A model generated the notes under the pieces. It did not search any database. It worked only from the letters and a program-made list of their open reading frames with translations, and was not told the origin of the DNA. From contig CAJUPI010000040.1 of assembly GCA_910588125.1 (NCBI GenBank), positions 1 to 27,391 on the forward strand: 27,391 nt of DNA, given 5' to 3'. A program made the position numbers and the translations under genes. Within the stretch, counting starts at the first letter, position 1, and each line of letters starts with the position of its first letter. Of this stretch, positions 14,166 through 21,806 are shown one piece after another. Origin of the DNA: an uncultured Lachnospiraceae bacterium. Lineage in GTDB: Bacteria; Bacillota; Clostridia; Lachnospirales; Lachnospiraceae.

Positions 14166-15422
14166 CTATTTCCCAAGCGCTGCAAACATACTTCTTTTAT
14201 ACTCCTCCACACCCTCCTGGTCAAAGGGATTCACCCCCATCAGCTCTCCCGAAACAGCACAAGCCACCATAAAATAATAATACAATTCCCCAAAGCTCCG
14301 CTCGGAAACAGAATCCATCTCAAACCGGATACAGGGCACTCCGCCCCTTGCGTGAGCTTCCCAGGTAGCCTCCTCCGCCGCCCGGTTAATGTCCGCAAAA
14401 TCCATACCATCCAGATAATCAAACCCATCCCCATACTCCGGACAGGGCTCTACCGCCACCGAAGCCCCCGGATCCTTCACCGACAAAAAAGTCTCAATCA
14501 GATTCCTTCTACCATCCTGCATATACTGCCCGATGGAATGAAGATCCTCCGAATAAATAGAAGCGGCGGGGAAAATCCCTCTCCTCTCCTTGCCCTCGCT
14601 CTCTCCGAAAAGCTGCACCCACCATTTCGTGAAAAAACCAAAGCGGGGTTCAAAGGAAACCATCATCTCAATATTATACCCCTGATCATACAAAAGCTGC
14701 CTCACGGCGCCGTAGCGCACCGCCAGATTATCCTCCCCATGCTCCCTGCAATCCTTCTGCGCCGCCGCCATTCCCGCCAGATACTCATCCACGTCCAACC
14801 CCGCGGCAGCAATGGGAAACAGTCCCACAGGAGTAAAAGCTGAATAACGCCCGCCTACCGGCACCGGAAATTGCAAAAACAGATACCCGTTCTCCGTGGC
14901 AAGCTCCTCCAGACGAGAGCCTCTGGTTCCGGTGACAATAATCCGCTTAGCAAGCTCCTCTTTATCATAATATTCTCTCATCCACTGCCGCAGAATCCGG
15001 AAATGGCTTCCCGGCTCCAAAGTCTCAAAATTCTTGGCTATCACATCAATATAAATGCTTTTTCCCTTCATCCTCTCCAGAGTCCGCTGAATCGTATAGG
15101 GAGAAAGGGTATTGCCCAGATACACAATCTCCGGGCCGTTCTTTCGAGGCAGCGCCTCAATCACTGCTCTGGCCGCCTGATTGGATCCCCCTACCCCCAC
15201 AATCACAAATACATCCGCCTCCCGGCGAATCTCCTCAGCCTTTTCGCGAATCTGTTTCCGCTGCATCACAGACGTCTCCTCTGACCGCCAGCCAAGCACC
15301 TTGTCCTTATCCTCTTTTTCATACAATGCCCGGCAAATAGTTCCCGCCTTTGCCCTGGCCTCTCTCAGCTCATCCTTTCCCAGATAGCTCTCCGCCTTAC
15401 TCAAATCAATCGAAATCCCCAT
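14166..15422 (-). CDS. Glucose-6-phosphate isomerase family protein with rewritten phosphate loop
   Basis: Pgi-family aldose-ketose isomerase of 418 aa, Firmicute type but slightly short (typical about 450). Conserved blocks are VGVGGS (75-80), VGGRYS (189-194), QLFGESEGK (270-278), the catalytic-histidine block EDLHSIGQYMQ (292-302), and NPFDQEGVEEYKRSMFALGK-like C-terminus with the catalytic lysine. The loop that binds the sugar phosphate in ordinary Pgi (ISKSGTTTEP) is IAKNFETLEP here (128-137), so the SGTT phosphate grip is gone, and GGSYLGARA is GGSNQAARA. Its true substrate may lack the usual C6 phosphate. I chose the ATG at 15422, with GGAGGGAGA directly upstream; the longer frame to 15521 crosses the promoter. 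Confidence 0.88.
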   Translation of the reverse strand: MGISIDLSKAESYLGKDELREARAKAGTICRALYEKEDKDKVLGWRSEETSVMQRKQIREKAEEIRREADVFVIVGVGGSNQAARAVIEALPRKNGPEIVYLGNTLSPYTIQRTLERMKGKSIYIDVIAKNFETLEPGSHFRILRQWMREYYDKEELAKRIIVTGTRGSRLEELATENGYLFLQFPVPVGGRYSAFTPVGLFPIAAAGLDVDEYLAGMAAAQKDCREHGEDNLAVRYGAVRQLLYDQGYNIEMMVSFEPRFGFFTKWWVQLFGESEGKERRGIFPAASIYSEDLHSIGQYMQDGRRNLIETFLSVKDPGASVAVEPCPEYGDGFDYLDGMDFADINRAAEEATWEAHARGGVPCIRFEMDSVSERSFGELYYYFMVACAVSGELMGVNPFDQEGVEEYKRSMFAALGK

Positions 15423-15453
15423 ATTTCTCCCTCCCCTCCTTAATTTATATACC

Positions 15454-15482
15454 ATTATAGTAATTCCATTTTCCCTTGTCAA
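15454..15482 (-). promoter_or_regulatory. Consensus sigma-A promoter of the pgi operon
   Basis: On the minus strand: TTGACA (15477-15482), a 17-nt spacer and TATAAT (15454-15459), matching consensus at every position. Such a strong promoter normally needs a repressor; the adjacent ROK regulator is the obvious candidate. Confidence 0.88.
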
Positions 15483-15488
15483 TTCCTC

Positions 15489-15530
15489 TAAATAACCGTA
15501 AATAATTGTTGCCAAAAACATCTTAAATAA
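15489..15530. promoter_or_regulatory. Three TAAATAA direct repeats upstream of the pgi -35
   Basis: TAAATAA occurs at 15489-15495, 15499-15505 and 15524-15530. The first two are spaced 10 bp start to start (one helical turn) and the third 25 bp further. They sit just upstream of the consensus promoter. They may be regulator-binding half sites, or just A/T-rich sequence. Confidence 0.3.
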
Positions 15531-15557
15531 ACCATACCGTTATCCGGAATGATTTTA

Positions 15558-16772
15558 TTACCCTTTTCCCATCAGCCTTTCCAGCAAAATCGCCCCTGCT
15601 CCACTGGTAATCGAATGAGGAAAGCTTCCTCTCCTCTCAAACCGTATGCTCTCCCGTCCCACTCCATAGCTGGACTTCTGCATTGCCGTATCCACCGCCA
15701 CCCGAAAATACAGCGGGGATTCTTTCACCAACAGCCCGGACAGAATCACCATATCCGGGCAGAACAGATCAATATAGTTTGACAAGGCAAGCCCTAGCAT
15801 ACTCGCGGCAGACGTCAGCACCTCGCACGACAGCACATCCCCCTCTTCGGATGCCCGGCAGATATCATAAAAAGAAAACCCCGGCTCATCCACCTGCTCC
15901 GCCAGGATACTGCTTCTCCCCTTTTTGATTCCTATCCGGAATTGCTCCATAATCGCCGGAATCGTCGTATAGCAATCCACGCACCCATATTTGCCGCACT
16001 GACATGGCTCTCCGTCAAAATTGATCGTCATATGCCCAAAGGCATCCTCATAATAAGGCGCAATGCTTTGCAACTCCCCCTTCATCACTACGGCTGAACG
16101 GATATTCATGGCACAGAGAATATACAGCATCCTTTCACTGTCCCTTGCCTTGCCATATTCATATTCCAGCATGGCGGCCGCATTGGTTCCTTTCTCCATC
16201 TCAACAGGAAGCTTTAAACGCCTTTCCAGCTCCCGCACAATGGGATAATCCACCCAGTTCTCATTGAGATACAAAATAATCGGCCGGATCATCTTGCCAG
16301 ACTCCCGGTTGAAAGAACTGAATACGCTGACTCCCACTCCCAGTATCTGACCTTTTTCCAGTTCAAGCTCTTCTAATATCTGATGAAAAAGCCCGGCGAC
16401 CCGATCCATGGCCTGATCCGGAATACTAAAAGAATTCAACGGAAAATCTTTAAGCATGAGAATCTCCATACAGAGATTCATCACCGCTACTTCGCAGTAG
16501 GTTGTGGAAATATTGACAGCCCCCAAATAATAACGGGAAGACTCTACCGTATACAAGATCGGTTTCCTGCCTCCCGTTGACTGGCCAATTCCACACTCTG
16601 CCACCAGCCCGGCCTCCTCCAGGCACTCCACTGCCCGCTTGACAGACATCGCTGTCTTATAAAGGCCGTTGCCAATATCCGCTCTGGATACCGGCCTATG
16701 TTTTAGTATATAAGAAAACACCTGGCAGGTCAGCGGGGAAAACTGCTGGAATACCCGTTCCTTTTCATTCAT
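15558..16772 (-). CDS. ROK family transcriptional regulator
   Basis: NagC/XylR-type ROK regulator of 404 aa. Residues 10-75 form a winged helix (VFSYILKHRPVSRADIGNGL, then MSVKRAVECLEEAGLVAECG, then STGGRKP). Residues 80-404 are the ROK domain. The zinc motif CQCGKYGCVDC (C-x-C-G-x-x-G-C) is intact. ROK regulators sense sugars or sugar phosphates, and DNA binding is relieved by the ligand. The C-terminal block ITSGAGAILLERL is typical. It lies just upstream of pgi on the same strand, so it is the likely local regulator of the sugar cluster. The ribosome site of the ATG at 16772 is weak. Confidence 0.92.
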   Translation of the reverse strand: MNEKERVFQQFSPLTCQVFSYILKHRPVSRADIGNGLYKTAMSVKRAVECLEEAGLVAECGIGQSTGGRKPILYTVESSRYYLGAVNISTTYCEVAVMNLCMEILMLKDFPLNSFSIPDQAMDRVAGLFHQILEELELEKGQILGVGVSVFSSFNRESGKMIRPIILYLNENWVDYPIVRELERRLKLPVEMEKGTNAAAMLEYEYGKARDSERMLYILCAMNIRSAVVMKGELQSIAPYYEDAFGHMTINFDGEPCQCGKYGCVDCYTTIPAIMEQFRIGIKKGRSSILAEQVDEPGFSFYDICRASEEGDVLSCEVLTSAASMLGLALSNYIDLFCPDMVILSGLLVKESPLYFRVAVDTAMQKSSYGVGRESIRFERRGSFPHSITSGAGAILLERLMGKG

Positions 16773-16800
16773 CTTCTTTACCCCATTTCATCAGAAATAC

Positions 16801-16886
16801 CGCAAAATAAGCCATAACCATTTCTCATATTTCGTGTCCGGCTGTTGGCAAACACAGAATATAAAAACGGTTGATGACTTATTTTA
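16801..16886. repeat. Family 2 palindrome, copy C
   Basis: The left arm starts CGCAAAATAAGCCATAACCA and pairs with a right arm ending ACGGTTGATGACTTATTTTA. The loop lies near GGCTGTTGGC. The arm sequence differs from copies A and B at many positions, but complementarity is kept, partly with G-U pairs. It is directly followed by a shortened family 1 element. Confidence 0.75.
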
Positions 16887-16888
16887 TC

Positions 16889-16957
16889 GATGTCATTAAG
16901 TTTAGCCCTGAAAATACCCAGCTATGGAACAAGGGGCTTGCCTTCTGAGAAAATTAC
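16889..16957. repeat. Shortened family 1 element
   Basis: The left arm (ATGTCATTAAGTTTAGCCCT, then GAAAATACCCAGCTATGG) is joined almost directly to the right-arm segment CCTTCTGAGAAAATTAC. The central part of the element is missing and the right terminus is truncated. It ends about four bases from the sulfatase stop codon. Confidence 0.75.
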
Positions 16958-16960
16958 ATC

Positions 16961-18409
16961 TCAGTCCAAATTCGGAATCGGGGAAAATAGCGTTGGCTTA
17001 AAATTCCGCAAAAATTCTTCTCTCCCCCCATGGGCGTCTAAAAGCCGTCTCTGAGCTGCCTTGGATTCTTCCTCTAAAGCCTCTACATCCGCAATTTCCT
17101 TCAGCTCCTCATACAGCCGGGACAGTGCCTCTTCATACTCCGGCCCTTCTGCCAGATCCTGCTGTTCTAACGGATCCTTTTCCAGATCAAAGAGCTGCGG
17201 CCTTTCTCCCACATAATGTACGTATTTATAAGGCCCCTTTCTCAGCATAAACATTGCCGTATAGATTCCCTGCGAATAATATTCTGAAAATGCTGTCCGC
17301 TCCTCCTTCTTTCCCTTGGCATAGGCCAGCAGTGAGCTTCCCGGAAGCCTTCGGTCCTCTTCACTTGCCTCAACCCCCACATTTTCCAACACTGTGGGAT
17401 ACACGTCCGCCAAAGAAACAATGGTATCACGCCGCTCTCCTGCCGGTATGTCCGGTCCTTTCATCATCATGGGAATTCCTACACTCCCCTCATACATGGT
17501 GGACTTAAAATAAACCCCGTGATCTCCCATGGTATCTCCATGGTCCGCGCTGTACAAAACTCTGGTACAGACATCCAAGCCCGAATCCCGCAGAGCATCC
17601 ATCACCACTCCCACCTGCTCATCCATAAAAGAACACAAACCATAATATGTCCGTATGGCATGAATGGCCTGCTCCCGGCTGACCTGCTCCGTGCCGCAGT
17701 AGCGACGATAGTCCTCTACTACCGGATGATGGTTCCACTCCTCCGGCTCAAACTGAACCGGCCGGCGGATCGCCTCCTCATCCGGATAAAGATCCAGATA
17801 TTCCTGGGGAACAATCAGCGGAAAGTGAGGAGTGACAAATCCCACATAGAGGACAAACGGCTTTTCCTTTCCGGTCCCCTCTGTCTTCAGATAGGCCGCC
17901 GCTCTTTTGGCCACCTCACGGTCATAAGTAATATAGTCCGACTCTCCCGCACCGGCCGTCAAAAGCGCATCCCGAAACTGATAACGGGTGATCTCCTTAT
18001 CCCGTATGGCTCCATAGACATCTCCCACCCCATTCTTGATGTTTAAGGGGATCCGCTGATCTACAAAGCCAGTCTTGGGAGACTCGTTTTTATAATGAAG
18101 CTTTCCGATCGTTGTGACGGAATACCCTTCTTCCTGAAGTCTGCCGCCCCAGCTTTTCACCTCTCCCCCATAGGCATGGGCATTGTCCCAATATCCATTA
18201 CGAGACGCATAATCGCCGGTGGCAAACACTGCCCTTGACGGCACACAGATCGGAGAATTGCAATATGCATTGTCAAAGCAAACACCCTCCGCTCCCAGAC
18301 GGTCCAGATTTGGCGTTTTTACTTTCTCATTCCCATAACAGCCCAGCATCCGTTTGCTGTGCTGATCGCTTAAAATTATCACAAGATTCATCGGTTTATT
18401 CTCAGACAT
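16961..18409 (-). CDS. Cytoplasmic type I (formylglycine) sulfatase
   Basis: Sulfatase-fold hydrolase of 482 aa. The formylglycine motif is present as C55-V-P-S-R59 (SPICVPSRAVFATG). Metal-binding residues D15 and Q16 (LSDQH) and the ADHGDTMGDHG block agree with an alkaline-phosphatase/sulfatase superfamily enzyme. There is no signal peptide or lipobox, so it acts in the cytoplasm on an imported sulfate ester. Choline-sulfatase-like and carbohydrate sulfatases are both possible, and the substrate cannot be read from the sequence. A sulfatase-maturing enzyme is required, but no such gene is in the window. The start at 18409 has ACGGAGGAAATA upstream and overlaps the tctA stop by 8 nt, so the gene is translationally coupled to the transporter. 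Confidence 0.92.
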   Translation of the reverse strand: MSENKPMNLVIILSDQHSKRMLGCYGNEKVKTPNLDRLGAEGVCFDNAYCNSPICVPSRAVFATGDYASRNGYWDNAHAYGGEVKSWGGRLQEEGYSVTTIGKLHYKNESPKTGFVDQRIPLNIKNGVGDVYGAIRDKEITRYQFRDALLTAGAGESDYITYDREVAKRAAAYLKTEGTGKEKPFVLYVGFVTPHFPLIVPQEYLDLYPDEEAIRRPVQFEPEEWNHHPVVEDYRRYCGTEQVSREQAIHAIRTYYGLCSFMDEQVGVVMDALRDSGLDVCTRVLYSADHGDTMGDHGVYFKSTMYEGSVGIPMMMKGPDIPAGERRDTIVSLADVYPTVLENVGVEASEEDRRLPGSSLLAYAKGKKEERTAFSEYYSQGIYTAMFMLRKGPYKYVHYVGERPQLFDLEKDPLEQQDLAEGPEYEEALSRLYEELKEIADVEALEEESKAAQRRLLDAHGGREEFLRNFKPTLFSPIPNLD

Positions 18410-19922
18410 TATTTCCTCCGTTCTGCACCTTCGCACCCTTTCTTTTTCTGAATCCGGCCAAAAGCTGATAAGCCAGGATAAGCAGAGTCAGCACCAGCAC
18501 GGTTCCGGAAATCGGTCTGGCAAAAAACGCTGCAAAATTTCCATAAGAGGACATCATTCCCCGCCGGAAATTCAATTCGATAATCGGGCCCAAAACAAAT
18601 CCCAGCACCACCGGCGCCGGCGGAAATTCAAATTTGCTCAGCCCATACCCTACCAGGGCAAACATGAAGATAGACCACACATCAAAGACGCGGTTGTTCA
18701 TGGCAAATGCCCCCACGCTGGCCAGCACCATCACCACCGGCAACAGAATGTTCCGCGGAATCATCAAAAGCTTCAGAAAACCGGGAAGCCCATAGAGCTG
18801 CACCACAAACATCATAATATTGGCAACGATCAGAATGGCAAACATGGCATAGATCACATGGCCGTGGGACGAGAACAGAAGCGGCCCTGGCGTAATTCCG
18901 TGGAGCATGAAGGCCGCCAGAAGCATGGCCGTCCCGGCATCTCCGGGAATTCCCATGGTCAAAAGGGGAATCATCGCTCCGCCCGATACTGCATTGTTGG
19001 CCGTCTCTGAAGCAATCAGCCCGTCAATACAGCCCGTCCCGTACCTCTCCGGATGCTTGGAGGTATTTTTGGAAACCGAATAGGCAATCAGGTTGGAGAT
19101 TGCCGCTCCCAATCCTGGCAAAATCCCGATCCCTGTTCCAATTCCGGCAGATACCACAAAGTTTCTGAATTGCTCCCGGAACTCCTTGCCGCTAACCCCC
19201 AACCCGCTGGACTTATAGCTGAGGACCGTCATTTTCTCCTGACTGGCGGCATCTGCCGCTTTGATCACCTCCATAACCGCGTAAACGCCGATCATTAGAG
19301 GCAATAGCTTAAAGCCGGCATCCAGATCCCGGATACCAAAGGTAAACCGCCGTACCGTATCCACCGGAGCCATGCCTACCGTGGTAAAAAGGATTCCGAT
19401 CAAAGCGCTGATAGCTCCCTTGATTACTGAGCCTCCTGACAGGCTGGCAATCAATGTCAGGGACAGCACCCCGATGGCAAAATACTCCTCATAGCTGAAC
19501 CGCAGCGCCCACTTTGCCAATATCGGAGAGATGGCAAAGAGAATCACCAGGCTGAACAGTCCGCCCAGCAAGGAGTACAAAGTCCCCACCCGGATAGCGC
19601 GCCCGCCTTCTCCCCGCTCCGCCATCGGATGCCCGTCAAAGGTGGTGGCAACCGAGGCCGGCGTACCAGGGATATTGATCAAAATTGCTGTGATCAACCC
19701 GCCGGAAATACTTCCTATATAGATTCCTAGCAGAATCGCCATTCCATGAATGATATCCATCCCATAAGTCACCGGCAAAATCAGTGCTATTCCCATGGAT
19801 GAGGTCATTCCCGGACTGGCCCCGAAGAAAATTCCTAATATCACTCCTGCCAGACAAAGCAGCATAATCTGCGGCTCCATAATCTGAGAGAAGCCTTCGG
19901 CAAACATCGAAAGACCACCCAC
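18402..19922 (-). CDS. tctA: Tripartite tricarboxylate transporter, large permease TctA
   Basis: Large membrane subunit of a TTT transporter, 506 aa with about 11-12 membrane segments. Family signatures are GVILGIFFGASPGMTSSMGI (about 26-45), GIYIGSISGGLITAILINIP and GTPASVATTFDGHPMA (about 66-101), and MIPLLTMGIPGDAGTAMLLA. TTT systems use a periplasmic or lipoprotein binding protein and an ion gradient to import carboxylates and other anions. The GTG at 19922 has GGGGGAG 7 nt upstream; an ATG at 19907, giving MFAEGF, is the more family-like N-terminus and remains possible. It follows tctB by 17 nt and overlaps the sulfatase start. Confidence 0.93.
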   Translation of the reverse strand: MGGLSMFAEGFSQIMEPQIMLLCLAGVILGIFFGASPGMTSSMGIALILPVTYGMDIIHGMAILLGIYIGSISGGLITAILINIPGTPASVATTFDGHPMAERGEGGRAIRVGTLYSLLGGLFSLVILFAISPILAKWALRFSYEEYFAIGVLSLTLIASLSGGSVIKGAISALIGILFTTVGMAPVDTVRRFTFGIRDLDAGFKLLPLMIGVYAVMEVIKAADAASQEKMTVLSYKSSGLGVSGKEFREQFRNFVVSAGIGTGIGILPGLGAAISNLIAYSVSKNTSKHPERYGTGCIDGLIASETANNAVSGGAMIPLLTMGIPGDAGTAMLLAAFMLHGITPGPLLFSSHGHVIYAMFAILIVANIMMFVVQLYGLPGFLKLLMIPRNILLPVVMVLASVGAFAMNNRVFDVWSIFMFALVGYGLSKFEFPPAPVVLGFVLGPIIELNFRRGMMSSYGNFAAFFARPISGTVLVLTLLILAYQLLAGFRKRKGAKVQNGGNNV

Positions 19923-19939
19923 TCCTTTTCTCCCCCCTT

Positions 19940-20416
19940 CTAAAACCAGCCCGCTTTGGGCAAAATCAACATAAAGACATTATTAAACATCACATAAATA
20001 ACGGCTGATACCGCCACCGCAATAACCAGATAGAGAATCATTGATTTTCTGCTGGACGGCCATTTCCCCATGACCACCATCTGACTGAACAGATAGAGTA
20101 TGGAAGATACCGTAAAGCCGATTTTATCCATCAGGAAAATGTATAGTGCATAGCTTCCCAACACCAGGATTGTCCTGGTATAATTCTTTTTTTCTCCTGC
20201 TTTTTCCGGCTCTGCCTGTTTCGCTTTTTGGACTCCTCCCACGATCAGACAGACACTTAAGATCAGGATAATCGTTCCGCAGATCTGAGGAAACATCCGG
20301 GAACCTACGACCCGGTCAATATTAGTCAGCTTAATCTGGAAGGACAACAGCAGATAGGCTACTGACAGCACAGCCAAAACACTTCCAACGATTATATCTT
20401 TATATTTCTTTTCCAT
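19940..20416 (-). CDS. tctB: Tripartite tricarboxylate transporter, small permease TctB
   Basis: Small membrane subunit of 158 aa with four predicted membrane segments (about residues 8-28, 42-61, 80-99 and 118-150), as in the TctB family. The motif GSRMFPQICG after the first segment matches the family's conserved region. I chose the ATG at 20416: AGGAGG lies 6 nt upstream, while the in-frame ATG at 20422 abuts that ribosome site. It sits between tctC and tctA in the usual SBP-small-large order. Confidence 0.9.
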   Translation of the reverse strand: MEKKYKDIIVGSVLAVLSVAYLLLSFQIKLTNIDRVVGSRMFPQICGTIILILSVCLIVGGVQKAKQAEPEKAGEKKNYTRTILVLGSYALYIFLMDKIGFTVSSILYLFSQMVVMGKWPSSRKSMILYLVIAVAVSAVIYVMFNNVFMLILPKAGWF

Positions 20417-20489
20417 TCCCATCCTCCTATTGCTGCCATTTCATGGGCGTTTACCGGTAATCTTTTACCTCCTGCACCCGTTACTTTCC

Positions 20490-21554
20490 CTACTGGTAAT
20501 GGCTGTCCAGAATATCCTGATACTCCTGCAACCGGACCTTGCACTGTTCAAAATAAGCGTCCGTATCTGCCGGAGCCATATATTCTACCGCATACTCTAC
20601 ATTCTTCGCATCCGCCTGGAACTCTGGATTTTGGCAAACTCTTTCCAATGCTGCTGTAAACTTTTCGATAATCGCCGGATCGGTATCCTTAGGAAATCCG
20701 CAGAAGAAAAATTTATCTACCACAAAATCCACACCCAACTCCTTCATAGTGGGAACCTCCGGGTAGTCAGGATTCCTCTCTTCATTGAAAAAGGCTAACA
20801 GATGAAAATCCCCAGAAGCCACATAATCTTTAACCAATCCCACCGGAGCCTTCATAAAATCAATGTGATCTCCCATCATGGCTGCGATCTGGTCTGACAC
20901 AGCTCCTGCGTCAACCAGCTGATATTGCAAGTCAAATTCCTCCTCCATCATGGCAATGATTGCCGTATCATTTGTGGCCAGCTCGGTTCCGAACTTCACG
21001 GCTCCCGGATTGGCCTTCGCCGCCTCCTTCAGCTCGTCAAAGGTCGCATATTTCTTACTCAGCAGACAAGTCGTGTAAACCTTAAAAGGAATCCCTCCGG
21101 AGGCAAAGCCGTCATAATCAAACTCCGTTACCCCGGAAATCTTGTTCGTCAGCAAAGCCTCATGACATACCAGCATCGTATATCCGTCGGCCTTGGAATC
21201 TTTCACCTGATTGGAAGCAATACTCCCCGCACCGCCGGCCACATTGCTGACCACCATAGGCTGTCCCAGTTCCTTCTCCATATACTTGGCAATCAGCCGG
21301 GCTGCCGTGTCGATACCGCCTCCGGCATTGGCTCCCACAATGATCTGAATCGGATTCTCCGGCCAGCTAATCTCTGCTCCGGCCTCAGCAGTAGCAGGCG
21401 CCTCCTTTGCGGCTTCGCTGCCTTTGTTATCCTGACTTTCCGCCGCCTTCGGTTCCGTCCCTCCTGCCGCCTGCTTCTGGCCGCCAGAACAGCCTGACAA
21501 AACGGATGCTGCCATCATAACTGATAAAAATACTCCCAATGCTCTTTTTTTCAT
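20490..21554 (-). CDS. tctC: TctC-family solute-binding lipoprotein
   Basis: Extracellular binding protein of the TTT transporter, 354 aa. It has a lipoprotein signal (MKKRALGVFLSVMMAASVLS then GC, Cys22), an Ala/Glu/Gln-rich linker to about residue 65, then the Bug/TctC fold starting WPENPIQIIVGANAGGGIDT, whose loop binds a carboxylate or related anion. Further blocks are MVVSNVAGGAGSIASNQV, the anion-binding FGTELATND region and YPEVPTMKELGVD. Some members of the family also bind aromatic acids, amino acids or other anions. GGAG lies 7 nt upstream of the ATG. It is first gene of the tctC-tctB-tctA-sulfatase operon, which suggests that the ligand is itself sulfated or is released by desulfation. 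Confidence 0.92.
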   Translation of the reverse strand: MKKRALGVFLSVMMAASVLSGCSGGQKQAAGGTEPKAAESQDNKGSEAAKEAPATAEAGAEISWPENPIQIIVGANAGGGIDTAARLIAKYMEKELGQPMVVSNVAGGAGSIASNQVKDSKADGYTMLVCHEALLTNKISGVTEFDYDGFASGGIPFKVYTTCLLSKKYATFDELKEAAKANPGAVKFGTELATNDTAIIAMMEEEFDLQYQLVDAGAVSDQIAAMMGDHIDFMKAPVGLVKDYVASGDFHLLAFFNEERNPDYPEVPTMKELGVDFVVDKFFFCGFPKDTDPAIIEKFTAALERVCQNPEFQADAKNVEYAVEYMAPADTDAYFEQCKVRLQEYQDILDSHYQ

Positions 21555-21601
21555 TTTCTCTCTCCTTCTCCATCGCCCAAATCACATAGTAACAGGTTCC
21601 C

Positions 21602-21613
21602 ACAGATATCTGT
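21602..21613. promoter_or_regulatory. Candidate operator before tctC
   Basis: ACAGATATCTGT is a perfect 12-bp palindrome about 16 nt downstream of the -10 box and about 50 nt before the tctC start. Its position is suitable for a repressor or roadblock site. A partial half site (ATCTGT) recurs at 21622-21627. No regulator gene is directly adjacent. Confidence 0.4.
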
Positions 21614-21628
21614 TTTTTATTATCTGTA

Positions 21629-21660
21629 ATTATAGTAGCAACCCCAAACTTATTCGTCAA
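21629..21660 (-). promoter_or_regulatory. Promoter of the tctCBA-sulfatase operon
   Basis: On the minus strand: TTGACG (21655-21660), then TACTAT at 17 nt (21632-21637) overlapping TATAAT at 20 nt (21629-21634). The TACTAT alignment gives the standard spacing. It reads into tctC with a leader of about 65-70 nt. Confidence 0.65.
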
Positions 21661-21716
21661 CGATAAGAAGTTTTGATTTTTTTGCACAAAAATTTTGCAA
21701 AAAAATGTTGAAAAAT

Positions 21717-21750
21717 GGAGGGATTTTCTCTATTATCGAAAAATCCCTCC
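21717..21750 (-). terminator. Rho-independent terminator after the Gfo/Idh gene
   Basis: A perfect 11-bp stem (GGAGGGATTTT / AAAATCCCTCC) with a 12-nt loop. On the minus strand it follows the operon of region E by about 55 nt and is followed by ATTTTTCAACATTTTTTT. It separates that operon from the tctC promoter. Confidence 0.85.
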
Positions 21751-21806
21751 GAACTTTTATTACCTATGTTAAAAAGTTTTGATTCCCTGTTTCTGGCAAA
21801 TTCCCC

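Noticed and set aside
14085..14843. 252-aa plus-strand open frame
   Set aside because: It is antisense to pgi, with no ribosome site and no recognisable domain.
20440..20489. TTACCGGTAA palindrome between tctC and tctB
   Set aside because: It is only 10 bp, has no promoter nearby and lies inside an operon, so I see no support for a regulatory role.
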